DNA from: an uncultured Bacteroidales bacterium
GTDB taxonomy: Bacteria; Bacteroidota; Bacteroidia; Bacteroidales; FEN-979
NCBI GenBank assembly: GCA_903928285.1
Contig: CAIYQH010000314.1
Coordinates: forward strand, 1-26,778
DNA: 26,778 nt
Direction: 5' to 3'
Each line of letters begins with the position of its first letter. The first letter of the stretch is position 1. The position numbers and the translations under genes are program-made. This document shows, piece after piece, positions 15,867 through 23,796 of this stretch. The notes under the pieces were generated by a model, which was not told the DNA's origin, did not search any database, and saw only the letters and a list, made by a program, of their open reading frames with translations.

Positions 15867-15898
15867 CAAAGATAAATATTTATTTTACTTTTTTTCAA
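15867..15898 (-). promoter_or_regulatory. Candidate promoter of the coiled-coil/zapA/rny block
   Basis: On the minus strand, TTG (15896-15898) is followed after 21 bases by TATCTTTG (15867-15874), a full -7 match. The region is shared with the divergent DUF2851 gene, which has only an imperfect TACCTTTT box at 15909-15916. Confidence 0.55.
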
Positions 15899-15967
15899 CA
15901 ATGCACATTACCTTTTCCCTTTTAGGCGATTAACAGGAAAAAACATCTCTGTTTAAAACCTGACGTC

Positions 15968-17245
15968 ATGAATGAAGTATTTTTATCTTACTTGTGGAAG
16001 TACAGGCTGCTTCACCGGGAACTGTTTACCGAGTCGGGCGATCCGTTAACCATTCTGCATCCGGGAGAGCAGAACAGCGACGGCGGCCCCGATTTTTTCA
16101 ATGCAAGGTTGCGTATCGGCGATACCACCTGGGCCGGAAATGTTGAAATCCACCTGCGTTCTTCCGACTGGTTCAGGCACGGTCACCAGCACGACCGGGC
16201 ATACGACAACCCGATTCTTCACGCCGTTTATGAGGCCGATGTGCCTGTCTGTGACGGTAACGGCGTGCCTTTTCAGACCCTGGTGATGCGCGACAGGTTT
16301 CCTGAAACGGTTTATGATCGCTACCAGGGGATGATGGCAAATCATCAGTGGATTCCCTGTTATAACCAGCTCCTTACAATCAGCGATCATGGCTTCAACC
16401 TCTGGGCTCCGGCGCTGGCGGTGGAACGACTTGTTTACAAGGCGTTTAATATCAGGCAGCTCTGGGAGATTTGCAGGAATGACTGGGAGGAGGCTTTTTA
16501 CCAGCACCTGGCCTCCTCCTTCGGGTTTAAGATAAACAGCCTGCCCTTTGAGTTGCTGGCCAAATCGCTGCCCCTGAAGATCATCAGGAGGCATCTGGAT
16601 CAGCCCTTTCAGCTGGAGGCCCTGTTTTTCGGGCAGTCGGGTCTGTTGAACCGCGACCTGTCTGACGACTATCCCAGGTCGATGTTGCACGAATACCGCT
16701 TTTTGAAGGAGAAATACAGGTTACGGCCTGTTCCGCAGGCGACCTGGAAGTTTCTCCGGCTGCGTCCTGTCAACTTCCCGACACTCAGGATCAGCCAGTG
16801 GGCCCATTTTATTGCAGGGAGTCATGCCGGTTTTTTCAACCTGCTCGAAAACGGATCCTATGCCGATATCATCAGGTCGCTGAGCACATGTGCTTCACCT
16901 TACTGGGACACGCATTACATGTTTGACAAATCCACAGCCTTCCGCAAGAAAAACATCGGCCGTGATAGTGTCAATCTATTGGTTATCAATGGTATTGTGC
17001 CTTTCCTTTTTTATTATGGGATGGAGAAAGAGGACCCGCTTATCCGCGAACGGGCAATGAGTTTCCTGGAGCAGACCGAAGGTGAATTCAATGCCGATAT
17101 CGGCCGGTGGGCCGGACTGGGTTTGCCAACCCATCATGCCCTGCAAACCCAGGCACTGCTACATCTCAAACGCTTCTACTGCGACCGCAGGCGCTGTCTC
17201 GACTGCCGTATCGGCGCCGCCCTCCTCTCCGGCCCGCCTCACTAA
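15968..17245 (+). CDS. DUF2851 family protein
   Basis: 425 residues, cytoplasmic, no signal peptide. It matches DUF2851, a family conserved in Bacteroidota: MNEVFLSYLWKYRLL at the start, GEQNSDGGPDFFNARLRIGD near 37, then WAGNVEIHLRSSDWFRHGH and YDNPILHAVYEAD. The pattern PDF ... VEIH at spacing about 20 is reminiscent of PD-(D/E)xK nuclease cores, but I cannot confirm the fold by eye. The C-terminus has a cysteine cluster (CDRRRCLDC, C-x4-C-x2-C) that might bind metal. The function is not established. It is divergent from the zapA block and followed directly by the 8-bp repeat array and the ComEA-like gene, with which it may be co-transcribed. Confidence 0.86.
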   Translation: MNEVFLSYLWKYRLLHRELFTESGDPLTILHPGEQNSDGGPDFFNARLRIGDTTWAGNVEIHLRSSDWFRHGHQHDRAYDNPILHAVYEADVPVCDGNGVPFQTLVMRDRFPETVYDRYQGMMANHQWIPCYNQLLTISDHGFNLWAPALAVERLVYKAFNIRQLWEICRNDWEEAFYQHLASSFGFKINSLPFELLAKSLPLKIIRRHLDQPFQLEALFFGQSGLLNRDLSDDYPRSMLHEYRFLKEKYRLRPVPQATWKFLRLRPVNFPTLRISQWAHFIAGSHAGFFNLLENGSYADIIRSLSTCASPYWDTHYMFDKSTAFRKKNIGRDSVNLLVINGIVPFLFYYGMEKEDPLIRERAMSFLEQTEGEFNADIGRWAGLGLPTHHALQTQALLHLKRFYCDRRRCLDCRIGAALLSGPPH

Positions 17246-17268
17246 TCTCCGTGTCCCAGCCCGACTGA

Positions 17269-17412
17269 CCCATCATCCCATCATCCCATCATCCCATCAT
17301 CCCATCATCCCATCAGCACATCATCCCATCATCCCATCATCCCATCATCCCATCAGCACATCATCCCATCAGCACATCAGCACATCATCACATCATCACA
17401 TCATCACATCAT
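17269..17412. repeat. 8-bp tandem repeat, 18 units, filling the gap before the next start codon
   Basis: Eighteen contiguous 8-base units (144 bases) with no slippage: CCCATCAT, CCCATCAG, CACATCAT or CACATCAG. The first part is mostly CCCATCAT, the last four units are all CACATCAT, and mixed units lie between, suggesting stepwise expansion. The array ends 4 bases before the ATG at 17417 and thus replaces the leader and any purine-rich ribosome-binding site. It starts 23 bases after the DUF2851 stop. Confidence 0.95.
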
Positions 17413-17416
17413 CCCC

Positions 17417-18139
17417 ATGAAAACAGCAAACAAAATAACCCAATGGCTCGCCAACTACCTGACCTACAACAAGGCGGAACAACGCGGTATCCTGGTATTA
17501 AGCCTGTTATTGCTTGGATTGATCGTCTTCCAGGCGCTGATACCCGCTGAAACCCTGCAGCCGGCGCCCGATTTCAGACCCTTTACAGCAGAGGTTGACG
17601 CATTTGAAAGGGAATGGAAGCGCGCAGCCGATTCCGACAGCATGGCCAGGGTAAACCGTTACCGGAACTTCCGGAAAAATTTCGTCGGTTATCATCATGA
17701 TTCGGCAACGCAGCCGGCAAAATACCAGAAGCCCATCCTGCTGGTCGACCTGAACGTTGCCGACACCTTTACCCTGCAGCAGCTCAGGGGGATCGGCCCG
17801 GCCTTTGCGAGGAGGATTGTCGCCTACAGGGGCAGGCTTCGCGGGTTTTATGACAAGCGGCAGCTGCTGGAGGTTTTCGGGATGGACTCGACCCGCTATT
17901 TTTCCATTGAGGAGAATCTCCAGGTCTCCCCCGATTCGGTACATCCCTTGGATCTGAATGCCGTGACCTTTAAGGATTTGCTGCGTCATCCCTATTTTCC
18001 CTTTGCGATAACGAAAAATATCATGATTTACAGGCAGAAGAACAAGGCATTCAGGAGCCTTGATGAGCTGAAAAAAGTGGAGGGGGTGAATGACTCACTC
18101 TTCCGCAGGATGGTCATCTACCTGAGGCTCGGCCCATAG
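17417..18139 (+). CDS. ComEA-like helix-hairpin-helix protein, membrane-anchored
   Basis: 240 residues. A membrane segment at about 26-42 (ILVLSLLLLGLIVFQAL) is followed by a charged stretch. Two helix-hairpin-helix units come next: DLNVADTFTLQQLRGIGPAF with ARRIVAYRGRLRGF, and DLNAVTFKDLLRHPYFPF with YRQKNKAFRSLDELKKVEGV. ComEA-type HhH proteins bind double-stranded DNA non-specifically in the periplasm during natural transformation, but many Bacteroidota proteins of this type have no proven role. The ATG at 17417 has no Shine-Dalgarno-like sequence because the 8-bp repeat occupies the leader. The last 45 bases overlap the rhomboid gene tail to tail. Confidence 0.84.
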   Translation: MKTANKITQWLANYLTYNKAEQRGILVLSLLLLGLIVFQALIPAETLQPAPDFRPFTAEVDAFEREWKRAADSDSMARVNRYRNFRKNFVGYHHDSATQPAKYQKPILLVDLNVADTFTLQQLRGIGPAFARRIVAYRGRLRGFYDKRQLLEVFGMDSTRYFSIEENLQVSPDSVHPLDLNAVTFKDLLRHPYFPFAITKNIMIYRQKNKAFRSLDELKKVEGVNDSLFRRMVIYLRLGP

Positions 18140-18757
18140 GCCGTCGTCGTCGTCTTCGTCGCCCCAGTCCCACGATGTGCGCTGTGGCCCCTGGTTCCGG
18201 TAATAGACCGCAAGTACCAGTCCGGCGATAAAGCCCATCAGGTGCGACTCCCAGGAGATGGGCTGGTTGGGGAAAAGCTGCGGGAAAACACCCCAGATCA
18301 ACCCTCCGTAGAGGAAGGCCACCAGCAGGGTAATGACCATCAGCGCTTTTTCCTTCCTGATGATGCCGCTGAAAAAGAGGAAGGCCGCCAGTCCATAGAT
18401 GATCCCGCTGGCTCCGATATGGGCTGCACCGCCGCGGGCAAAGGCCCACACCCAGATTCCGGTGGTCAGGTAGATCAGGCAAAGGATCATCCAGGCGATA
18501 TCTTTATAGAAGTAAAAGAGGAAGGAGCCCAGGATCAGCAGGGGCAGCGAGTTGGCGAAGAGATGGGCCAGGTTGGCATGGAGGAAGGGGCATGTGAGGA
18601 TGCCGATAAGTCCTTTTTTCTCAAGCGGGTAGAGGCCATAGTTATTGAGTCCGAGGTCGAAAATCATATCGATACCTCTGATAATCCATAATATCACCAC
18701 GAAAAGGGCGGGATAGAACAGGCTTCGGTAAAACCTTATTTTTTCTGCGTCGGCCAA
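18095..18757 (-). CDS. Rhomboid family intramembrane serine protease
   Basis: 220 residues with about six membrane helices. The rhomboid motifs are present: HANLAHLFANS (H65, N69), the catalytic serine in GASGIIYG (S117) and the catalytic histidine in SHLMGFIAG (H172). The start is a TTG at 18757: a stop codon lies five codons upstream, no ATG intervenes, and the next ATG would remove the first membrane helix. Rhomboids cleave membrane proteins within the bilayer; the substrate is unknown. After the last helix comes a hydrophilic tail rich in Asp (GDEDDDDG), much of it encoded opposite the end of the HhH gene. Confidence 0.9.
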   Translation of the reverse strand: MADAEKIRFYRSLFYPALFVVILWIIRGIDMIFDLGLNNYGLYPLEKKGLIGILTCPFLHANLAHLFANSLPLLILGSFLFYFYKDIAWMILCLIYLTTGIWVWAFARGGAAHIGASGIIYGLAAFLFFSGIIRKEKALMVITLLVAFLYGGLIWGVFPQLFPNQPISWESHLMGFIAGLVLAVYYRNQGPQRTSWDWGDEDDDDGLWAEPQVDDHPAEE

Positions 18758-18823
18758 GGTGTTAAATTCTCGTTAAAATTAGTTAAAAATGGAATATCCG
18801 GCCATCCGAACGCAAAATAAAAG

Positions 18824-18831
18824 TACCTTTG
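18824..18831 (+). promoter_or_regulatory. Candidate -7 box of the S41 protease gene
   Basis: TACCTTTG is a full match to TAnnTTTG, placed 35 bases before the ATG at 18867. No -33 TTG is visible at the right distance. Its position argues against the upstream in-frame ATG at 18789. Confidence 0.5.
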
Positions 18832-18866
18832 ATCGCTCAAAACCATTGTTTAATAAGCTATTCACG

Positions 18867-20489
18867 ATGAATATAAAATATTTTTCATTTTTGAACAGGT
18901 TTGGATTGGCCCTTTTCACGGCTCTCCTGTTTTTATTACCTGTGATCTCCAGGTCGCAGAATCAGGATCCGAAAGCAGGGGTGCAAAAGTACAATGCCGC
19001 CATGCAGATGATCCGGATGGCCTATGTTGACACTACCAACGAAGCCAGACTGGTGGAGAAGGCAATTGTCGAGACCCTCAAGGAGTTGGATCCGCACAGC
19101 ATGTATATATCAAAGAAAGATGTCCAGAAGGCAAATGAGCCGCTGGAGGGCAACTTCGATGGGATCGGGGTTCAGTTCGAGATCCTTAAGGATACCATTG
19201 CGGTGGTTCATTCCATCCCGGGTGGACCGTCGGAACGGCTGGGGATCATGTCGGGCGACAAGATCATCAAAATCGAACATGAACTGGTGGTCGGAAAGAA
19301 GATCACCAACCAGTTTGTGCTGGATCATCTTCGCGGAAAACGCGGCACCAGGGTCATGGTATCCATATTGAGGAGCGGGAAAAAGGATCTGATGGATTTC
19401 ACCATCACCCGCGATAAGATTCCCATCAACAGTATTGATGCGGCTTACATGATCAAGCCGGGGATTGGTTACATCAACCTGAACAAGTTTGCCCAGACTT
19501 CCATGCAGGAGTTTACCGATGCCACCATCAAACTTAAGTCGCTGGGGATGACCAGTATGATTCTTGACCTGCGCAATAATTCGGGAGGCTATATGGGAAC
19601 GGCTATTGATCTTTCCGATGAGTTCCTGTCGGCAAACAAGATCATCGTCTATACCAAGGGAGTCCACAGTCCGCGGGAAGATTATTACTCATCCGCCAGG
19701 GGCCTTTTTGAAACCGGCAAGCTGGTGGTAATGATCAATGAAAATTCCGCCTCGGCCAGTGAGATCGTGTCGGGGGCCATACAGGACTGGGACCGCGGGA
19801 TCATTGTGGGTCGCAGGTCGTTCGGAAAGGGGCTGGTGCAAAGGCCTTTCCTGCTGCCCGACAGTTCGCTGATCCGTCTGACCACCGCCAGGTATTACAA
19901 TCCTTCGGGAAAATGTATCCAAAAGTCGTATGCGGAGGGGGTTGACAAGTACTACCAGGATTTCAGCAACCGTTACAAGCATGGTGAGCTGATACATCCC
20001 GACAGTATCAAATTTCCCGATTCACTTAAATTTTACACCTCGAAAAAGCGCGTCGTTTATGGCGGCGGAGGCATTATGCCCGAGGTCTTCATCCCCTGGG
20101 ATTCGGTGCCCATTTCAGACTATTACCTTGAACTACGCCGGAAGAATGTCATCAACTCCTTTGTAGGAGATTATATGGATAAAAACAGGAAAAGCCTGCA
20201 AGCCGCCTACCCCGACTTTGCCACCTTTGACAAGGGTTTCGTGGTGGATGATCCCTTTATGGAGACCTTTTTCGCCTATGCCGTCAAAGAGGGGGTGAAG
20301 AAGGATGACAACGGTTATGGCCTGTCGGAGAAACTTATCAAATCGCAGATCAAGGGCATTGTGGCGCAGAAACTCTGGGATCTGAATGAATTGTATGCCG
20401 TGATCAATCAGTACGACGAGGAGGTGTTGAAAGCCATAGAGGTAGTACAGGATGACGCATTGTTCCAAAAACTCAATATTGACAGGTAG
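18867..20489 (+). CDS. S41 family C-terminal processing peptidase (CtpA/Prc-like)
   Basis: 540 residues from the ATG at 18867; it begins a signal peptide (NRFGLALFTALLFLLPVIS) and lies after the -7 box. The N-terminal helical part contains the family segment LKELDPHSMYISKKD. A PDZ domain is at about 93-171 (GIGVQFEILKDTIAVVHSIP, then GIMSGDKIIKIE). The S41 catalytic core follows: LRNNSGGYM, NENSASASEI with the nucleophile at S296, and GRRSFGKGLVQ with the general-base K321. The S-K spacing of 25 equals that in E. coli Prc. These periplasmic proteases trim or degrade exported proteins by recognising C-termini. The C-terminal 150 residues are helical and probably regulatory. The 3' end overlaps the next gene by 38 bases. 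Confidence 0.94.
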   Translation: MNIKYFSFLNRFGLALFTALLFLLPVISRSQNQDPKAGVQKYNAAMQMIRMAYVDTTNEARLVEKAIVETLKELDPHSMYISKKDVQKANEPLEGNFDGIGVQFEILKDTIAVVHSIPGGPSERLGIMSGDKIIKIEHELVVGKKITNQFVLDHLRGKRGTRVMVSILRSGKKDLMDFTITRDKIPINSIDAAYMIKPGIGYINLNKFAQTSMQEFTDATIKLKSLGMTSMILDLRNNSGGYMGTAIDLSDEFLSANKIIVYTKGVHSPREDYYSSARGLFETGKLVVMINENSASASEIVSGAIQDWDRGIIVGRRSFGKGLVQRPFLLPDSSLIRLTTARYYNPSGKCIQKSYAEGVDKYYQDFSNRYKHGELIHPDSIKFPDSLKFYTSKKRVVYGGGGIMPEVFIPWDSVPISDYYLELRRKNVINSFVGDYMDKNRKSLQAAYPDFATFDKGFVVDDPFMETFFAYAVKEGVKKDDNGYGLSEKLIKSQIKGIVAQKLWDLNELYAVINQYDEEVLKAIEVVQDDALFQKLNIDR

Positions 20490-21723
20490 TCAGGAGAAAA
20501 ATTCGCCATTACCCTTCATTAACCTGGCTCTTCCGGTGATGGATGAGCCAGAACTGTTGCCGCGCCTGCTTGATTGCCTGTCGGCCCAGACCTACCGAAA
20601 ATTCAGGTTATTTGTTTGTGTAAACCAACCTGATTCATGGTGGCTGGATCCCGTGAAGCGCAAGGCATGTTTGAATAACCGGGCATGTCTGGACCTGTTA
20701 AGCAAATGGGATGGTTGTGAAACCCATATCATTGACCGTTCGTCGCAGGGGCATGGCTGGACGGGGAAGCGGCATGGCGTGGGTTTTGCGCGCAAAGCGG
20801 TGATGGACCTGGTCAACGCGATGGCCGGACCTGATGAGCTTATGGTAAGTCTCGATGCCGATTCGGTGTTTTCGGCGGATTTTCTGGGGTCGGTTGCCCG
20901 TAATTTTAGTAAGAATCCGTGCACTGTGGCGCTGGCGTTGCCCTATTATCACCCCATAGGCAGCGACCCGGCAGCCAACAGGGCGATGCTGCGGTACGAG
21001 ATCTATATGCGCCATTACTTTCTCAACCTGCACCGCATCGGGTCGCCCTATGCCTTTACCGCGCTGGGGTCGGCCATGGCCTTACCTGTGTGGGCCTACC
21101 GGGCGATCGGCGGGATGACCCCGAAACTTAGCGGTGAGGATTTCTACTTTTTGCAAAAGCTCAGGAAGTTCGGACAGGTATTGGTGTATAACAAAGAGGT
21201 GGTCTATCCCGAAGGGCGGTTTTCCGACCGTGTTTTTTTCGGAACCGGTCCCGCCATGATCCGGGGGGCTGCCGGTGACTGGAGCAGTTATCCCGTTTAC
21301 CCTGTGGCCTTGTTCGATGATATCCTGGAAAGCTACCTGCTGATCTCCCTTTTTTATTCCGGGCGGCTGCAGACGAAGATCTCGGCATTTTTATCACAGG
21401 TTTTCAATGAGACCGACCCCTTTCAGCCCCTGCGGGTCAACCACCGCGACCTGGATCACTTTACAAGGGCCTTTCACGAAAAGTTCGACGGGCTGAGGAT
21501 TCTGCAATATCTGAAAACCACGCATGACGGGCATGGTAGTTCCGATGAGGGAAATCTGCATGATTTCCTGGAAAGGGAATATCCTGCGGAAGAATTGAAA
21601 ATGTTGAATGTGGAGTGGCAAACTCTTTCATTTTCAGCCTCCCCTGTCGGGGAGCTTGAAAAGATCAGGGAATTCCTGTTTGAGAAAGAGATGGAGGCGC
21701 GGCTTACCGCAATACCTCGGTGA
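20452..21723 (+). CDS. Family 2 (GT-A) glycosyltransferase
   Basis: 423 residues. A GT-A start (NLALPVMDEPELLPRLLDCL, then FRLFVCVNQPDSW) is followed by the DxD motif in MVSLDADSVF (D135, D137), which binds the metal-nucleotide sugar, and by LSGEDFYFLQKL (acceptor-side ED, about 229-230). There is no membrane segment, so it is presumably cytoplasmic or membrane-peripheral. The ATG at 20452 overlaps the protease gene by 38 bases; the first 20 residues are not part of the fold, so a start at a later non-ATG codon is possible. Sugar and acceptor cannot be inferred. Its 3' end overlaps sucC by 20 bases on the opposite strand. Confidence 0.85.
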   Translation: MTHCSKNSILTGSQEKNSPLPFINLALPVMDEPELLPRLLDCLSAQTYRKFRLFVCVNQPDSWWLDPVKRKACLNNRACLDLLSKWDGCETHIIDRSSQGHGWTGKRHGVGFARKAVMDLVNAMAGPDELMVSLDADSVFSADFLGSVARNFSKNPCTVALALPYYHPIGSDPAANRAMLRYEIYMRHYFLNLHRIGSPYAFTALGSAMALPVWAYRAIGGMTPKLSGEDFYFLQKLRKFGQVLVYNKEVVYPEGRFSDRVFFGTGPAMIRGAAGDWSSYPVYPVALFDDILESYLLISLFYSGRLQTKISAFLSQVFNETDPFQPLRVNHRDLDHFTRAFHEKFDGLRILQYLKTTHDGHGSSDEGNLHDFLEREYPAEELKMLNVEWQTLSFSASPVGELEKIREFLFEKEMEARLTAIPR

Positions 21724-22894
21724 CCAGGTCGGCGGCCTCCTTCAGCGTAATGGCCGAATGAACCTTCAGTCCCGACTCGTCGATCAGTTTTTTTCCCTCG
21801 ATCGCGTTTGTCCCTTGCAGCCTTACGATGATGGGGATATGGATCTCGCCGATATTCTTGTAGGCATCGACAACACCCTGGGCTACCCTGTCACAGCGGA
21901 CGATACCTCCGAAGATATTCACCAGGATGGCTTTGACGGCAGGATCTTTCAGGATGATCCTGAATCCCTCCTCCACGCGTTTCGCATTGGCCGAACCGCC
22001 GACATCCAGGAAATTGGCGGGGTCGCCGCCCGAGAGTTTGATGATGTCCATCGTGGCCATGGCCAGTCCGGCGCCATTAACCATACAGCCTACATTGCCA
22101 TTCAGCTTTACATAGTTCAGGTCGTGGCGGGTTGCCTCAACTTCGATGGGATCCTCTTCGTCGAGGTCGCGCATGGTGGCGATGTCGGGGTGACGGAACA
22201 GGGCGTTGTTGTCGATCACCATCTTGGCGTCGGCCGCCAGGATCTTATTGTCGGATGTCTTGAAAACAGGGTTGATCTCAATCAGGGAGGCATCGCTGCC
22301 CTCGTAGGCCCTGTAAATGGCGAATACGAACTTTACCATATTTTTATAGGCATCGTCCTTCAGCCCGAGGTTAAAGGCTACTTTCCGGGCCTGGAATGCC
22401 TGGAGCCCTATTTTGGGGTCAACCTCCTCTGTGAAGATAAGCTCGGGGGTCTCACCGGCAACGGCTTCAATATCCATCCCGCCGCGCGGGGAATACATCA
22501 GGATGGTGTGTCCCTTCTGCCGGTTCAGCAGGATGCTCATATAGATTTCAGATGGCTCGGTAGGGCCTGGATAATAGATATTCTGCTCAACATAAACCTT
22601 ACGCACCAGCTTGCCCTCTTTGCTGGTCTGGGGCGTTACCAGGTGCATCCCGAGGATCTGCTCGGCATAATGGCCAACCTCTTCTGTCGATTTGGCGATT
22701 TTCACCCCGCCGCCTTTTCCTCTTCCGCCGGCATGAACCTGTGCCTTGATCACAAATTTGTCGGTACCGGTTGCTCCCTGGAGGTATTCAGCGGCTTTTA
22801 CGGCTTCATCCTCGGTAAAGGCCAGCGCCCCCTCGGGAACGGCTACTCCATATTGTTTTAATATTGTTTTGCTCTGATATTCGTGTAGATTCAT
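21704..22894 (-). CDS. sucC: Succinate-CoA ligase [ADP-forming] subunit beta
   Basis: 396 residues, the usual length. It begins MNLHEYQSKTILKQYGV. The ATP-grasp domain has KAQVHAGGRGKGGGVKIAKS and EINPVFKTSDNKILAADAKM. The C-terminal CoA-ligase half has GCMVNGAGLAMATMDI, GGDPANFLDVGGSA and NIFGGIVRCDRVAQG. The enzyme converts succinyl-CoA to succinate with ATP formation in the TCA cycle, together with the SucD alpha subunit. No sucD lies next to it: the downstream gene is a convergent glycosyltransferase overlapping by 20 bases, so sucD must be elsewhere. A near-consensus promoter lies upstream. Confidence 0.97.
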   Translation of the reverse strand: MNLHEYQSKTILKQYGVAVPEGALAFTEDEAVKAAEYLQGATGTDKFVIKAQVHAGGRGKGGGVKIAKSTEEVGHYAEQILGMHLVTPQTSKEGKLVRKVYVEQNIYYPGPTEPSEIYMSILLNRQKGHTILMYSPRGGMDIEAVAGETPELIFTEEVDPKIGLQAFQARKVAFNLGLKDDAYKNMVKFVFAIYRAYEGSDASLIEINPVFKTSDNKILAADAKMVIDNNALFRHPDIATMRDLDEEDPIEVEATRHDLNYVKLNGNVGCMVNGAGLAMATMDIIKLSGGDPANFLDVGGSANAKRVEEGFRIILKDPAVKAILVNIFGGIVRCDRVAQGVVDAYKNIGEIHIPIIVRLQGTNAIEGKKLIDESGLKVHSAITLKEAADLVTEVLR

Positions 22895-22981
22895 GTGGCG
22901 AAAGTTGTTTTTTGGAATACTCAGTTAACAGCATGCAGTTTACCCGATACCCGGGAAGTAATGCCCGTGTTGATTGGTTTT

Positions 22982-23012
22982 CAAAATTAACTGTTTGAAT
23001 TGGATTTACAAA
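22982..23012 (-). promoter_or_regulatory. Near-consensus promoter of sucC
   Basis: On the minus strand, TTTG (23009-23012) is followed after 19 bases by TAATTTTG (22982-22989), a full match to TTTG-N19-21-TAnnTTTG. The leader to the ATG at 22894 would be about 80 bases. Confidence 0.7.
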
Positions 23013-23040
23013 AAAGAGCGTGCAAAGATTTCAATTTTCT

Positions 23041-23048
23041 TAACTTTG
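23041..23048 (+). promoter_or_regulatory. Candidate -7 box of the LolD-type gene
   Basis: TAACTTTG matches TAnnTTTG and lies 17 bases before the ATG at 23066. No clear -33 element is visible, and the leader would be very short. Confidence 0.45.
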
Positions 23049-23065
23049 CCGTTTAAGGCAACGGT

Positions 23066-23719
23066 ATGATCATCGCAGAAAACATTCAAAAATCATTTGG
23101 ACCGCTGAAAGTTCTCAAAGGAATCAGTCTCGAAATCGCCAAAGGTGAAATCATCTCTATCGTAGGCGCTTCGGGTGCGGGAAAATCAACGTTGCTGCAT
23201 ATCATCGGCACCCTCGACAAGGCCGATACCGGTTCGGTTGAACTGAACGGGATCAGGATCCGGGAGCTGTCGGAGCGGAAAATGTCGGATTTCAGGAACA
23301 GGCACATCGGCTTTGTTTTCCAGTTTCACCACCTGCTTCCCGAATTTACTGCTATGGAAAATATATGTATCCCGGCCTTTATTGCAAAACAGGGAAGGAA
23401 AGAGGCGGAAATGCGGGCGATGGAATTGCTGGATTTTATGAATCTTAAAAACCGAGCCGATCATAAACCTTCGGAACTCTCCGGAGGTGAACAACAGCGG
23501 ATCGCCGTCGCCCGGGCCCTGGTTAACAACCCTTCGGTCGTGCTTGCGGATGAACCCTCCGGGAACCTCGATTCCACCTCGGCTGTAGAGTTGCATAAGT
23601 TGTTCTTCAGCCTCAGGGATACCTTCCGCCAGACCTATGTGATCGTCACCCATAACCTCGACCTAGCCGATATGGCTGACCGTAAACTCACCATCAAAGA
23701 CGGTTTGATCGAACATTAA
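23066..23719 (+). CDS. lolD: LolD-like ABC transporter ATP-binding protein
   Basis: 217 residues, a complete ABC ATPase. Walker A is GASGAGKST (34-42), the Q-loop lies in FVFQFHHLLPEF (Q86), the signature is LSGGEQQRIAVARAL (138-152) and Walker B is VVLADEPSGNLD (158-169). The H-loop lies in VIVTHNLDLA. The length and the Q-loop region match LolD/MacB-type ATPases; LolD powers release of lipoproteins from the inner membrane with LolC/LolE. No permease gene is adjacent, so its partner is encoded elsewhere, and the precise choice of LolD over FtsE or MacB-type remains an inference. Confidence 0.88.
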   Translation: MIIAENIQKSFGPLKVLKGISLEIAKGEIISIVGASGAGKSTLLHIIGTLDKADTGSVELNGIRIRELSERKMSDFRNRHIGFVFQFHHLLPEFTAMENICIPAFIAKQGRKEAEMRAMELLDFMNLKNRADHKPSELSGGEQQRIAVARALVNNPSVVLADEPSGNLDSTSAVELHKLFFSLRDTFRQTYVIVTHNLDLADMADRKLTIKDGLIEH

Positions 23720-23796
23720 TCACCCGGTAAAATTATTTTCCTTAAATCCCGTTATATTGTGTTGAAGTATTTATCATCAGAACGTACAAGCATCCT

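Noticed and set aside
17269..17412. Possible CRISPR array
   Set aside because: The units are 8 bases with no spacers and no cas genes nearby; it is a simple tandem repeat.
18789..18866. Extended N-terminus of the S41 protease from the ATG at 18789
   Set aside because: It would precede the -7 box at 18824 and put 26 polar residues in front of an evident signal peptide.
21608..22861. 417-codon open frame on the + strand opposite sucC
   Set aside because: It mirrors the well-supported sucC gene and has no recognisable domain; long antisense frames are expected opposite GC-moderate conserved genes.
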